The translations under genes and the position numbers were made by a program. The notes beneath the pieces were generated by a model. It saw nothing but the letters and a program-made list of their open reading frames with translations. It was not told the origin of the DNA and did no database searches. From Legionella sp. (GTDB lineage: Bacteria > Pseudomonadota > Gammaproteobacteria > Legionellales > Legionellaceae): 44,847 nucleotides of DNA. Location of the stretch: assembly GCA_030694525.1 (NCBI GenBank), contig JAUXYG010000202.1:1-44847 (forward strand). The letters run 5' to 3'. Positions 16,487-25,206 of this stretch are shown in pieces (position 1 is the stretch's first letter; every line of letters begins with the position of its first letter).

Positions 16487-16975
16487 TCACTCTACTGGTG
16501 TATCAGATATCTGTTTATATGCCGCATTTTCTGGGATATCTGTTGCCGAGTAAACACTGATTATTTTGAATGGTTTCTTCGCGTTAAGATTAATAAAATT
16601 ATGAGAAATTCCTTGAGGGATAAAAACCATATCACCTGCTGTAACAGTTGATTTTTTGCCATTGATGACAGATTTAGCCTGACCTTCAACAACAAAGATA
16701 ACTTGATCAAATTGATGTGTTTCGAGCCCGATCTCATTGTTGGGATTGGTCTTAGGTGTGATATTCATCAAAACAACTTGGGCATCTTTACCTGTCACCA
16801 ATGCTATCTTCCAGTTTTCATTTTTTTTTGCTATTTCAAAAACCTTAGGGGAAATGACTGCATTTATTTTATTGTTAATTGCCGTTTCTTTAGAACCTGC
16901 GAATAGTGATGAGGAGATTAAGCCTGATACTAATAATGAAGAAATAAAGACTATTTTAATTCCGTTTATTCTCAT
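16487..16975 (-). CDS. Exported cupin-domain protein
   Basis: 162 residues. The N-terminus MRINGIKIVFISSLLVSGLI followed by SSSLFAGS is a signal peptide with likely cleavage after FAG. The rest is a single small beta-barrel cupin: motif 1 is seen around LETHQFDQVIFVVEGQAK and motif 2 around GDMVFIPQGISHNF, with candidate metal ligands His and Glu. Small periplasmic cupins of this type have varied or unknown functions. GGAGAG lies about 8 nt before ATG 16975. The VIT1/CCC1 transporter gene follows on the same strand after 48 bp, which suggests a shared promoter and perhaps a shared link to metals, though nothing in the cupin itself proves that. Confidence 0.85.
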   Translation of the reverse strand: MRINGIKIVFISSLLVSGLISSSLFAGSKETAINNKINAVISPKVFEIAKKNENWKIALVTGKDAQVVLMNITPKTNPNNEIGLETHQFDQVIFVVEGQAKSVINGKKSTVTAGDMVFIPQGISHNFINLNAKKPFKIISVYSATDIPENAAYKQISDTPVE

Positions 16976-17330
16976 AAATACTCTCCATAATTTTAATTAG
17001 CTTTCAATATATCAATTTACATACTAGTTTAATACCGATCTTAACAATACAGGCAATCTAATTCATTACTCAATAATCCAATCTAATTATGGCCATTGAT
17101 TGTCCTAATTTATCTGTCATTATTTTTCGATGAGCCATTCAGTTTGACAATAACTCTCCAGTTACCTATATTTAGCTAACAGTACAATATTAAGTTAGTT
17201 ATATTCACTTATTTAAGCTTAATTATGACTAACAATAGCATAAATATAGGCAAAATTTCATTTCTAATGCGCACAATTCAGATGATATCGTTAGACCCTT
17301 AAGGGCTCAGGCAATGAAGGAGACTCTGAT
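16976..17330. promoter_or_regulatory. Divergent intergenic region with a PmrA-like box on the minus strand
   Basis: 355 bp of AT-rich DNA between the cupin and glycosyltransferase genes. The minus strand at 17186-17194 reads CTTAATATT, an exact match to the PmrA recognition sequence I recall from L. pneumophila, but it points away from the glycosyltransferase and lies about 210 bp from the cupin start. A good AAGGAGA stands 8 nt before the glycosyltransferase ATG. No RNA gene is visible. Confidence 0.35.
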
Positions 17331-18974
17331 ATGTCAGAGCGTATTAATGAACTCTATACATACAATCCACACCGCCATGTAAAAATTTGGTTAAGTAATA
17401 AACGGCATGTATTCATGAATGAAGAAAATCAAATGCGTTTATTAGAAACACGATATACTAATCCTGACGATATAATTCATTTAATCTACGATTCTTCCTT
17501 GTTAGATACGCATGCTTCATCTCAATTAATTGAGTTTTGTACTAATTATTCGATTATTCCTGTAGACGCTCATGATTTTTATCATTTATTAAAAACGGAA
17601 CAAGAAAAAAGGTTATACGAATATTATAAAGATGAAGTAAATCATTTAGATGAAGGCGGGAATTTAGCTGTTGCCAGTGACATTTTGCGCTGGATTTCCT
17701 TCGTATATAAACTTGGCACTTATACAGATTTTGATGTATCAATAGACACTACCAATCTTCCTGATTTGCTTTTTATTAAATCTCCTTTAATGATGAATAT
17801 AGGCAGTATTAAAATTGCTAATAAAGAATTAGTACTTGCACTTAATGATTGTATTGCAGTGGTTGCGCCTGACGCAGTTAAGACAGAGATAGAAACCATA
17901 CAAAGCGGCCTAATAAAGGTGCTGTCTATGTTTTCAATTGATTTTATAGAAAAAGCAGAGCAAACCATTTCAAAAAAAGGATTTATCACCAATCACTTTA
18001 TTCATTTTCTAAAAAATCGCAGTGAACTCGCTTACGTCGTTAAATCCAAATCTTTTTTTCAAAACGAACGTCTTTCATCGAGAAAACTCCGGGAACATAT
18101 CAATAATATAATGACTGATAAGAAACAATTTATCGAATTTAATAAACTAACCTCTTCGGATGATGAGCCTTTAGTAATTAACAGATTAAGAGAAAACTTT
18201 AAAAAGCAATTAGGGTTCATCAAAAGATTATTCCTTTATAACGAATACTGCGACATTAAGAACATTTTGCAACTTCCGGAACAGGAATTTCTCGCTGTTT
18301 TAATGAAAAAAGAACACTCACTTTATTTAAAATCGATCGTAAGATGTACCAGCGGACCCGGGGCAATAGCTAATTTTTTATTCGCAGGTTCTGTATTTAG
18401 CTCACAACATATTCGGGAAAAGATCGCTCCTTACTCATTTTATACCCAGAATTTACATACTGTATTTGTTTCAAAAAGTTCTTTTAAATTACATGATTCT
18501 ATTTTTGCCCTCTTAAACCATTTAGGATCAAAGGTAGGGGAATTGAAGGATTCATCCTGGATAGAAGAAGGAATAAAATCACAAGCAGTGCGCAGTGATA
18601 TTATTCGGCAAAGAAAAGAAAGGCTGCAAGAGAATTTAGCTGATATTTTTATGAAATTGAATACCCAAATAAAATATCAAGTTAATGTACTCATGCGAGA
18701 CTCAACAATTTATTCAATGTTTATGAAGAAAAAGAGAGATAATTATATCAATGCGTTACTCAGTATTTTTCATTGCTTTAATCAACCTACAATTAATGAA
18801 TTTGATATAAGTGCTTTTCGAAAAATATTATATAAATTTTATTTACAAGACCAAAATATTATTGATAGATTAGTCTTTAAGCAGTCCCAAAAGTTAATTC
18901 AATCATTAGAGCATCATGTTCATGAAACATTCTCTTTAGGCTTAACCAAAGAATTCAAAATCAAACTCAAATAA
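17331..18974 (+). CDS. GT44/TcdB-like glycosyltransferase, candidate Dot/Icm effector
   Basis: 547 residues. The region 108-140 has the signature of clostridial-toxin-type glycosyltransferases: GGNLAVASDILRW (Asp117, Arg120) and then GTYTDFDV with the metal-binding DxD at Asp133-Phe-Asp135. In that family these residues bind UDP-sugar and Mn2+. The N-terminal HRHVKIWLSNKR fits the first strand of the GT-A fold. The remaining 400 residues are helical and unlike the toxins. There is no signal peptide; the C-terminus is basic (LTKEFKIKLK) rather than acidic. Legionella has several effectors with this fold acting on host proteins, so host modification is a reasonable inference. A strong AAGGAGA precedes ATG 17331. 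The gene appears to stand alone. Confidence 0.82.
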   Translation: MSERINELYTYNPHRHVKIWLSNKRHVFMNEENQMRLLETRYTNPDDIIHLIYDSSLLDTHASSQLIEFCTNYSIIPVDAHDFYHLLKTEQEKRLYEYYKDEVNHLDEGGNLAVASDILRWISFVYKLGTYTDFDVSIDTTNLPDLLFIKSPLMMNIGSIKIANKELVLALNDCIAVVAPDAVKTEIETIQSGLIKVLSMFSIDFIEKAEQTISKKGFITNHFIHFLKNRSELAYVVKSKSFFQNERLSSRKLREHINNIMTDKKQFIEFNKLTSSDDEPLVINRLRENFKKQLGFIKRLFLYNEYCDIKNILQLPEQEFLAVLMKKEHSLYLKSIVRCTSGPGAIANFLFAGSVFSSQHIREKIAPYSFYTQNLHTVFVSKSSFKLHDSIFALLNHLGSKVGELKDSSWIEEGIKSQAVRSDIIRQRKERLQENLADIFMKLNTQIKYQVNVLMRDSTIYSMFMKKKRDNYINALLSIFHCFNQPTINEFDISAFRKILYKFYLQDQNIIDRLVFKQSQKLIQSLEHHVHETFSLGLTKEFKIKLK

Positions 18975-19035
18975 TAATGCTTAATTAAGTAATTCCACTC
19001 ATTTACTTAATTAAATGACATTTTTTTCCTAATTA

Positions 19036-19193
19036 TTACCGCTTTAACAGTAATTTAAAAAATTTAATATAAACTATATAAAAATTATCTCAAAAAAATG
19101 GAATTTTTACCTGCAAAGCAGTAGTTTAGAGTTAATAATCATAAAAATTTAAATGGGCGCTTTATTTAACCATTTTTACTGCTATAACAGTAA
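19036..19193. promoter_or_regulatory. Two palindromic operators upstream of hipB
   Basis: TTACCG-CTTTAA-CAGTAA (19036-19053) and TTACTG-CTATAA-CAGTAA (19176-19193) are copies of one palindrome with 6-bp arms and 6-bp spacers. A half-site TTACTGG occurs at 19207-19213, just before the hipB start. Arrays of this kind are usual for autoregulation by HipB-type repressors. The 140-bp spacing would allow looping. Confidence 0.6.
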
Positions 19194-19219
19194 ATATAAT
19201 TATTTTTTACTGGTGTTCC

Positions 19220-19447
19220 ATGCCCACGTCAGAGATTGCCAATTTAGTCTTTTATTATCGCAAACAAAGCGGCTTATCCCAACAGGAATTAGCTAGGCTA
19301 TCAGGTGTCGGAAAGACCGTTATATATGATATTGAAAAAGGGAAAGAATCGGTGCAGTTGAACACATTACTAAAAGTGTTTGATGTTTTAAATATCCACA
19401 TAAAATTTGAAACGCCTTTTCCTCAAACAACGGATAATAATTCATGA
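19220..19447 (+). CDS. hipB: HipB-like XRE-family antitoxin/regulator
   Basis: 75 residues made almost entirely of one helix-turn-helix: SEIANLVFYYRKQSGLSQQE, then LARLSGVGKTVIYDIEKGKE. This is the y4mF/HipB type of XRE repressor, which in HipBA or HipBST modules neutralises the kinase toxin and represses its own promoter. The C-terminal tail is short and polar. Two palindromes in the upstream region are plausible binding sites. Its TGA overlaps the next start in ATGA, the usual coupling in these operons, but the downstream toxin gene is only a short fragment. The antitoxin may therefore be an orphan, kept as a regulator or able to counter a related toxin. Confidence 0.85.
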   Translation: MPTSEIANLVFYYRKQSGLSQQELARLSGVGKTVIYDIEKGKESVQLNTLLKVFDVLNIHIKFETPFPQTTDNNS

Positions 19448-19593
19448 GAAAAGCATACATATCTGTGAATGGCATTAAGACTGGCACATTAAAAGAACTA
19501 GACGTGGAAAATATCAGTTTACGTAATTTGACTCGATCAACGAGCCAAGCGGTTGAATTTTTGATTACTGAAATCAGGCGTCTTCTCAGATAA
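19444..19593 (+). pseudogene. Truncated HipA/HipS N-terminal fragment
   Basis: A 49-codon frame coupled to hipB by a 4-nt overlap. The first 20 residues (MRKAYISVNGIKTGTLKELD) match the N-terminal subdomain of HipA, which is a separate protein (HipS) in HipBST modules. After that the sequence (LRNLTRSTSQAVEFLITEIR) does not continue as HipA/HipS as I know it, and no kinase domain follows. It is probably a remnant left by deletion of the toxin. A short functional HipS-like peptide cannot be excluded. Confidence 0.6.
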
Positions 19594-19725
19594 AAAAAAT
19601 TCGGTGACGCATTTTTTTATAACATTAATTTCAGGAATGGCTCTATATAGTTATAGACACTATTAGCCCTACTTGTACTTTCTCTCTAAAAAACCAATAA
19701 TCTAGTTAAAAAACTCTGAGTATCT

Positions 19726-20301
19726 ATGGCTGATCAATTTAAAATAGCATTAAGAAATACAATAAAACAAATACGTGCTCGATTGTCTGTTTCTTATCGT
19801 ATCAGAGCATCCAATCAAATCTGTAATCGAATTAAAGCTCTTGATCAATACCGCAAAGCCAAGCGGATCGCTTTATACTGCGCTGCCAATGGAGAGGTCG
19901 ATCTGCATTCTCTCTGGGATAGTGCCCCCTTACATGGAAAATTTTGTTATTTTCCGGCAATAAACGAAAATTTAACCCTTTCTTTTTTGCCGGCTACCCC
20001 TGCGACACCATTTAAAACAAATAAATATGGCATACAAGAACCGGATGTACCACTAGAATCAGCGTTGCCTGTGGAGCAGCTGGATTTAATTTTAATACCT
20101 CTAGTCGCCTTCGACACCCAATGTAATCGTCTTGGAATGGGCGCAGGATTCTATGATAGAACATTAAAAAATAATACCAATGGCTGTTTAATGGGCGTTG
20201 CTTATCAATTCCAACATCAGGATTATCTTTATGCAAATCCTTGGGACATACCGTTAAATGCAGTGGTTACTCAGAAAAGAATATACATTGCAACGAAATA
20301 A
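19726..20301 (+). CDS. ygfA: 5-formyltetrahydrofolate cyclo-ligase
   Basis: 191 residues, the usual size. The enzyme uses ATP to convert 5-formyl-THF to 5,10-methenyl-THF, returning a storage and inhibitory folate to one-carbon metabolism in the cytosol. The N-terminal KIALRNTIKQIRARLS has the basic substrate and nucleotide-binding pattern, and the C-terminal loop NRLGMGAGFYDRTL is the family signature (usually GxGxGYYDR). LDLILIPLVAFD is the preceding conserved strand. In many gammaproteobacteria the 6S RNA gene lies just upstream, but the 132 bp here, next to the hipB remnant locus, show no sign of it. Confidence 0.93.
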   Translation: MADQFKIALRNTIKQIRARLSVSYRIRASNQICNRIKALDQYRKAKRIALYCAANGEVDLHSLWDSAPLHGKFCYFPAINENLTLSFLPATPATPFKTNKYGIQEPDVPLESALPVEQLDLILIPLVAFDTQCNRLGMGAGFYDRTLKNNTNGCLMGVAYQFQHQDYLYANPWDIPLNAVVTQKRIYIATK

Positions 20302-20441
20302 TCAAAAGCACATTGAGTTTTAAAAAAAAAGACTTACTGACTTATACCCAAACGCGCGCTTGAATCGTTTATTTAAAAGATGCAATAATGTGAGTTACAA
20401 ATTACCTGATACATTTTGGTAAATTTAAACGGATTTTTACA

Positions 20442-21176
20442 TTGAAAAAACTTGTTCTTTGCGGTCTCCTTATCTCTCCCTTGTTATTTGCAGACAATAT
20501 ATCTCTTTCAATAATGGGTGGATTCATTACCTCCTCATTAAAAAATGAACCTTTGGTCGAAATTAATAACTTTGTTACTAATGCTTATATAACCAATAAA
20601 AATAATCATTGGGGTGAGTTTTGGGGTGGAAGTCTCGCTCATTCGTTTGAAGAAATAATTCCTCATGTTAATTTTTCATTGGGCGTTGCAGGATATGCAA
20701 TTCAGCCTGGAGAAGTTAAGGGAACTGTTTTTCCGTTTATCAATGAAGGAGTTTTTGACTCATTAAACTATAAATTTCAGGTTAAAAACAACTCGCTCAT
20801 GATTGAATCAGGTCTCTCATACGGACTTGGCAATTGGCGCCCCTTTATCATTGCTGGAATAGGTAAATCATGGAATCGCCTGGAAAATTATAACGAGGTA
20901 CCAACCGATCCAGCATCCAGCGCAACCGCTCTCCCTTCATTTAGAAATAATATTCATCACACGCATGCATATGAATTAGGATTGGGATGCAGCTATTTAT
21001 TGTATGAAGATACCCGACATAATATTCGTTACATGACTTCAGCAGGATACCGTTTCTGGAATTTAGGAAAAGGTGAGTTAGAGTCTTTTGCCGAGCAAAC
21101 GTCAAATTCTCGCTTACATAGCAACAACATAAAGACACAAGGTCTGGCTGTTTCACTGGATGTTTCCTTTTATTAA
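20442..21176 (+). CDS. Outer-membrane beta-barrel protein (porin-fold family)
   Basis: 244 residues from a TTG start (20442) that gives MKKLVLCGLLISPLLFADNI, a clean signal peptide cut after LLFA. The mature part alternates short hydrophobic and polar strands with glycine and aromatic residues (LSIMGGFITSS, NFSLGVAGYAI, MIESGLSYGLG, AYELGLGCSYLLY, IRYMTSAGYRFW) and ends with aromatics (VSLDVSFY), the usual barrel-assembly signal. About eight strands are expected, as in OmpA or Opa-like small barrels. The chitinase gene follows 22 bp downstream on the same strand, so they may be co-transcribed. The exact function cannot be read from sequence. Confidence 0.75.
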   Translation: MKKLVLCGLLISPLLFADNISLSIMGGFITSSLKNEPLVEINNFVTNAYITNKNNHWGEFWGGSLAHSFEEIIPHVNFSLGVAGYAIQPGEVKGTVFPFINEGVFDSLNYKFQVKNNSLMIESGLSYGLGNWRPFIIAGIGKSWNRLENYNEVPTDPASSATALPSFRNNIHHTHAYELGLGCSYLLYEDTRHNIRYMTSAGYRFWNLGKGELESFAEQTSNSRLHSNNIKTQGLAVSLDVSFY

Positions 21177-21198
21177 TTATTTATCAGGATAATTGGCA

Positions 21199-22437
21199 AT
21201 GAAAAAAAGCGTTTTATATAGTGTTTTATGTCTTGTCTTATCATCGTTACATGCTGGCGCTATTTTGGAAATTATTCCCAGCAGCTCTTACCCCATTGCC
21301 ATAATTCCTGGTGGTCAAACCTCTTTAACCTACACTGTTAAAAATAACACATCCAAAACCCTTTCTGCGCTGACAATCGATGCGGGTTTTGGTGGCGCAT
21401 CAACCCTTCTCTCACTCTTTGTTAGCCTAAATCAGTGCGGGGTACTCCCACCTGCAAGTAATTGTCGATTCACTATAACGGTGCAGGGAATGAACAAAAC
21501 AGGCAGCACCACGTTAACTCCTAAAGTCTGTGCCTATAGTGGTACTGCTTGCTCAATACCGGTATTAAATAATCGAGTTCCTATAATTGCCAGCAATAAT
21601 ATCCCCAATACATCATTCCCTACCCCTTATGCCGGGACTTTCTATCCCATATATAATCTTGGTCCAGGTCAATGGATTGAGCCTGATTCATCGATGCCAT
21701 TTAATCGAGTCAGCGCTCTTTTTGCAGCTTTCGCACACGCTTATCCGGTAGGAAATGGAGCAATTTTCAGTTACGAAGCAGGACAACCTGATGAGCCACG
21801 GAGGCTTGCTCTTCTCTCATCAGTTGCTCGTGGTGTTAACCCATCGATGAAAATATTAATCTCATTGGGCTGGGGGAAAAATGATTGGACTTTTATTAAT
21901 AATGACTATGTAAATAATGCTCATTTATTCGTACCGAGTGTTATCCAATTTATAAGAAATAATAATTTGGACGGAATGGATATAGATGATGAAGAAATCG
22001 GAGGTACAAGTGGGAGCATCCCGCAAGAACACTTTAACGGCGTCATTACTAACTTAAGAAATGCCTTGAATTACGCCTCATTACAAGATGGTAAGCCCTA
22101 TTATTTAACGATTACACCCGCAGGAAATAACTCCCAACCTGGTGGCCTTGAAGATACTCAGGTTGATGCTAAAAATGCCTTTAGTTTTAATTTGATTAAC
22201 ATTCAAACTTATTACAATGGCAATCCTTCTTTTGGCCAGGATTTTTTTGATAGTCTAATAGAGATCGGATACCCTGCTTCGCAAATCGCTAATGGAATCG
22301 ATACCGAAAATTGCAATCCGGTTTTTCCAGATTATCTCAATCTGGCAGGAATGTTTAATTGGAATATGACGGCAGATAGCGCCTGTAATTTTCAATATAC
22401 CATTCAACTGGCAGATCTCGTCGGATATTACGGTTAA
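21199..22437 (+). CDS. Secreted GH18 chitinase
   Basis: 412 residues counted from ATG 21199, which I prefer over a TTG 6 nt upstream because it directly starts the signal peptide MKKSVLYSVLCLVLSSLHAG. Residues about 20-120 form an immunoglobulin-like domain with several Cys residues (NQCGVLPPASNCRF, KVCAYSGTACSIP). The GH18 barrel follows with the SLGWGKND strand and the catalytic signature LDGMDIDDEE (Asp258, Asp261, Asp263, acid Glu265), then LINIQTYYN. The motif is intact, so endo-chitinase activity on chitin or related GlcNAc polymers is expected. Export by Sec and then the type II system is likely in Legionella. It is much smaller than the ChiA type. Confidence 0.85.
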   Translation: MKKSVLYSVLCLVLSSLHAGAILEIIPSSSYPIAIIPGGQTSLTYTVKNNTSKTLSALTIDAGFGGASTLLSLFVSLNQCGVLPPASNCRFTITVQGMNKTGSTTLTPKVCAYSGTACSIPVLNNRVPIIASNNIPNTSFPTPYAGTFYPIYNLGPGQWIEPDSSMPFNRVSALFAAFAHAYPVGNGAIFSYEAGQPDEPRRLALLSSVARGVNPSMKILISLGWGKNDWTFINNDYVNNAHLFVPSVIQFIRNNNLDGMDIDDEEIGGTSGSIPQEHFNGVITNLRNALNYASLQDGKPYYLTITPAGNNSQPGGLEDTQVDAKNAFSFNLINIQTYYNGNPSFGQDFFDSLIEIGYPASQIANGIDTENCNPVFPDYLNLAGMFNWNMTADSACNFQYTIQLADLVGYYG

Positions 22438-22467
22438 TATCCGATGAGCTATGTATAGGCTTTAATA

Positions 22468-22824
<357 letters not shown>

Positions 22825-22909
22825 TCAATTAATAAATTAACCTGAATCTGAAGGTAGTCCTCTTCAGGTAGTTTTGTTACACTGTCAGCAAAAATCACCT
22901 GGAGTTCTT

Positions 22910-23173
22910 ATGTTCGACCCCAAACAATTTGATGATATAGCCACGAAACTTTTCGCAACCCTCCCCACCAGTCTACAGAATATTGAAAAAGACATTCAAC
23001 AAAAATTTAAAGAAGTATTACAAACTACATTTTCCCGAATGGATTTAATTACTCGAGAAGAGTTTGATGTACAGTGTAAAGTACTTGCACGTACTCGGGA
23101 AAAACTGGAAGTCCTTCAAAGTCAGGTGGAAACTTTATTGATTGAGCAAGGGCAAAATAAAACAGATAAATAA
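22910..23173 (+). CDS. ubiK: Ubiquinone biosynthesis accessory factor UbiK (YqiC)
   Basis: 87 residues from ATG 22910, chosen because TGGAG stands 8 nt upstream and the family starts MFDPKxxxxxAxKL. UbiK is a small trimeric coiled-coil protein that helps the soluble Ubi complex (with UbiJ and others) make ubiquinone under air. The N-terminal amphipathic half (FDDIATKLFATLPTSLQNIE) and the C-terminal coiled coil (FDVQCKVLARTREKLEVLQS) are both present. A longer upstream reading from 22874 has no ribosome site. The same-strand comM gene follows after 72 bp, as in many gammaproteobacteria. Confidence 0.9.
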   Translation: MFDPKQFDDIATKLFATLPTSLQNIEKDIQQKFKEVLQTTFSRMDLITREEFDVQCKVLARTREKLEVLQSQVETLLIEQGQNKTDK

Positions 23174-23245
23174 AACTGTGAGATAAACAGTTTAATCGTC
23201 ATCCGGATTTTGATGATTTAGTCCAACCTAATAACAGGAAAAAAT

Positions 23246-24757
23246 ATGAATCTCGCCTTCACCAAAACGCGCAGTACCGTAGGTATTCTGGCACAACCCG
23301 TGTCAGTAGAAGTTCATTTGTCTAATGGCTTACCCAGCTTTGCTATGGTAGGACTTGCAGAAACTGCTGTAAAAGAAAGTAAAGATCGTGTTCGCAGTGC
23401 CATCATTAACAGCCAATTTGAATTTCCTTGTCGCAAAATTACGGTTAATCTGGGACCAGCCGATTTACCCAAAACCGGGAGCGGATTTGATCTTCCAATC
23501 GCGTTAGGAATTCTTGCAGCCTCAGGGCAAATTCCTTATAAAAAATTAATCAATCATGAATTTATCGGGGAACTGGCTTTAAGTGGTGAATTGCGAGGTG
23601 TTTCAGCCATAATTCCCGTTGTTTTGGCAGCCCATAAAGATCAACAGACATTAATCATTGCCACGGCCAATGCAAATGAAGCCTCCCTTGCGGGACATCA
23701 GGGCGTAATGACGGCGCATAATTTACGGGAAGTATGCAGTTATTTATGTCAGGATACGCCGCTTCATCCATTACCACCGCAACCGATTATGACGTCAACC
23801 GAACATGATATGGATTGGTCTGACATCAAAGGTCAATTTCATGCCAAGAAAGCCATGGAAATCGCAGCATGCGGTGGGCATAGTATCTTATTGAGTGGCG
23901 CACCCGGCAGCGGTAAAACGATGCTGGCGAGACGCTTTAGCACTTTATTGCCAGAACTTTCAGAAACCCAAGCTTTAGAGTGCGCAGCAATAAATTCAAT
24001 TAGGGGTAAATTAACCAACTTTGCTCAATGGAAGTCGCCACCTTTTCGAGCCCCACATCATACCGCCTCGCCCATGTCCTTGGTAGGAGGGGGTAATCCG
24101 CCCAAACCCGGAGAAATTTCGTTGGCTCATCATGGTGTTTTGTTTTTAGATGAACTACCTGAATTTAACCGGCAAGTACTTGAAACCTTGCGAGAACCGC
24201 TCGAATCGGGACATATATGCATTTCACGCGCCGCAGCTCAAACTGAATTTCCTGCGCAATTTCAATTACTTGCGGCTATGAATCCCTGCCCTTGTGGACA
24301 ATGGGGTAATGCACAAGCCAACTGCCTGTGCACGCCAGATCGAATCAGCCGTTATTTGGCAAAACTCTCAGCACCGTTACTTGATCGAATAGACATGCAC
24401 ATCACCGTTCAAGCGCTGTCTCAAGAAGAACTGATTAAACCTAATGATAGTCCAGAAAAACAAAGTGACATTATTAAAGAAAACGTAATTAAAATTCGAG
24501 CCATCCAGATGGCACGCCAGAACTGCATCAATGCAGCACTTAGCGCCAAATTGAGTGAGCGAGTATGCGAATTGGGTGAAGCAGAACAAAATTTCTTAAG
24601 TCAGGCGATGACTAAATTAAAATTATCAGCGCGTGGCTACCATCGGCTCCTTAAAGTTGCCAGAACGATTGCTGATATGAATCATCACGAACGAGTATGC
24701 CTCCCCCATCTGCAACAGGCATTATCCTTTAAGCAAACCCTTCAATCTCCAAAATGA
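23246..24757 (+). CDS. comM: ComM/YifB family Mg-chelatase-like AAA+ ATPase
   Basis: 503 residues, full length. An N-terminal Lon-protease-like fold (about 1-165, with PSFAMVGLAETAVKESKDRV) precedes the Mg-chelatase-type AAA+ domain. That domain has Walker A LLSGAPGSGKTM near 216-227, Walker B LFLDELPEF, the sensor region AMNPCPCGQWG and an arginine region LLDRIDMHI. The C-terminal helical domain LSARGYHRLLKVARTIADM is conserved. In Vibrio and Acinetobacter ComM is a hexameric helicase that drives branch migration during natural transformation, so a role in DNA uptake recombination is likely here, Legionella being naturally competent. Neighbour ubiK on the same strand. No SOS or competence box was identified. 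Confidence 0.93.
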   Translation: MNLAFTKTRSTVGILAQPVSVEVHLSNGLPSFAMVGLAETAVKESKDRVRSAIINSQFEFPCRKITVNLGPADLPKTGSGFDLPIALGILAASGQIPYKKLINHEFIGELALSGELRGVSAIIPVVLAAHKDQQTLIIATANANEASLAGHQGVMTAHNLREVCSYLCQDTPLHPLPPQPIMTSTEHDMDWSDIKGQFHAKKAMEIAACGGHSILLSGAPGSGKTMLARRFSTLLPELSETQALECAAINSIRGKLTNFAQWKSPPFRAPHHTASPMSLVGGGNPPKPGEISLAHHGVLFLDELPEFNRQVLETLREPLESGHICISRAAAQTEFPAQFQLLAAMNPCPCGQWGNAQANCLCTPDRISRYLAKLSAPLLDRIDMHITVQALSQEELIKPNDSPEKQSDIIKENVIKIRAIQMARQNCINAALSAKLSERVCELGEAEQNFLSQAMTKLKLSARGYHRLLKVARTIADMNHHERVCLPHLQQALSFKQTLQSPK

Positions 24758-24838
24758 ACACATCGAATGTTGGATATTTAAAGAGGTTGAAATTAAAATA
24801 GTGAGAAAAGATACTGGTAAACTTAAAAAGATTAACCC

Positions 24839-25085
24839 TGTCATACTCGCGCACTTGGGCATCCCCTCAATTTATGCGCATACCATGCATAATGCTTCTT
24901 ATGTGCATTTATCATGCATAATACTTCTTTTGTCATCCCCGCGCAGGCGGGGAACTATCCAAATATTTAGCAAGATGCCAATTTATTGCATGGATCCCCA
25001 CCTTCGTGAGGAAGACAACTTATTAATTCACAACCTTATTGTACACTAACATTTTGAGGGGATACCCAAGTGCGTGAGGAAGACA
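24839..25085. mobile_element. Nested pair of inverted-repeat (MITE-like) elements
   Basis: The outer arms are 24839-24870 (TGTCATACTCGCGCACTTGG...) and 25054-25085, whose reverse complement reads TGTCTTCCTCACGCACTTGG; they agree over most of 32 bp. Inside lies a second pair: 24931-24953 (TGTCATCCCCGCGCAGGCGG) and 24995-25017 (reverse complement TGTCTTCCTCACGAAGGTGG). All four arms begin TGTC. Between the left arms a 17-nt direct repeat, CATGCATAATRCTTCTT, occurs twice (from 24885 and 24913). No transposase is encoded. The rest of 24758-25206 holds nothing recognisable. Confidence 0.75.
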
Positions 25086-25206
25086 ACCCATAAATTCACA
25101 ACATTATAAAATGATAAGAGGGATAACTCAGTTCCTTGGCGCATGAAAAATAAAGGCGATTCAGTGACATTTTGCTTATCAAAACGAACCAAATTATAAA
25201 GTTTAA

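Noticed and set aside
16703..17000. Two plus-strand frames (67 and 87 codons) over the cupin gene
   Set aside because: Antisense to a gene with a signal peptide and cupin motifs; hydrophobic shadows of the opposite strand.
19594..19725. Possible 6S RNA gene before ygfA, the usual place
   Set aside because: Too short for 6S (about 180 nt), and no closing stem or central bubble could be seen.
24885..24929. Two 17-nt direct repeats that might suggest a CRISPR start
   Set aside because: Only two copies, 28 bp apart, inside a foldback element, with no cas gene.
24801..25049. 82-codon frame on the plus strand
   Set aside because: It consists of the nested inverted-repeat element; repeats rather than coding pressure explain it.
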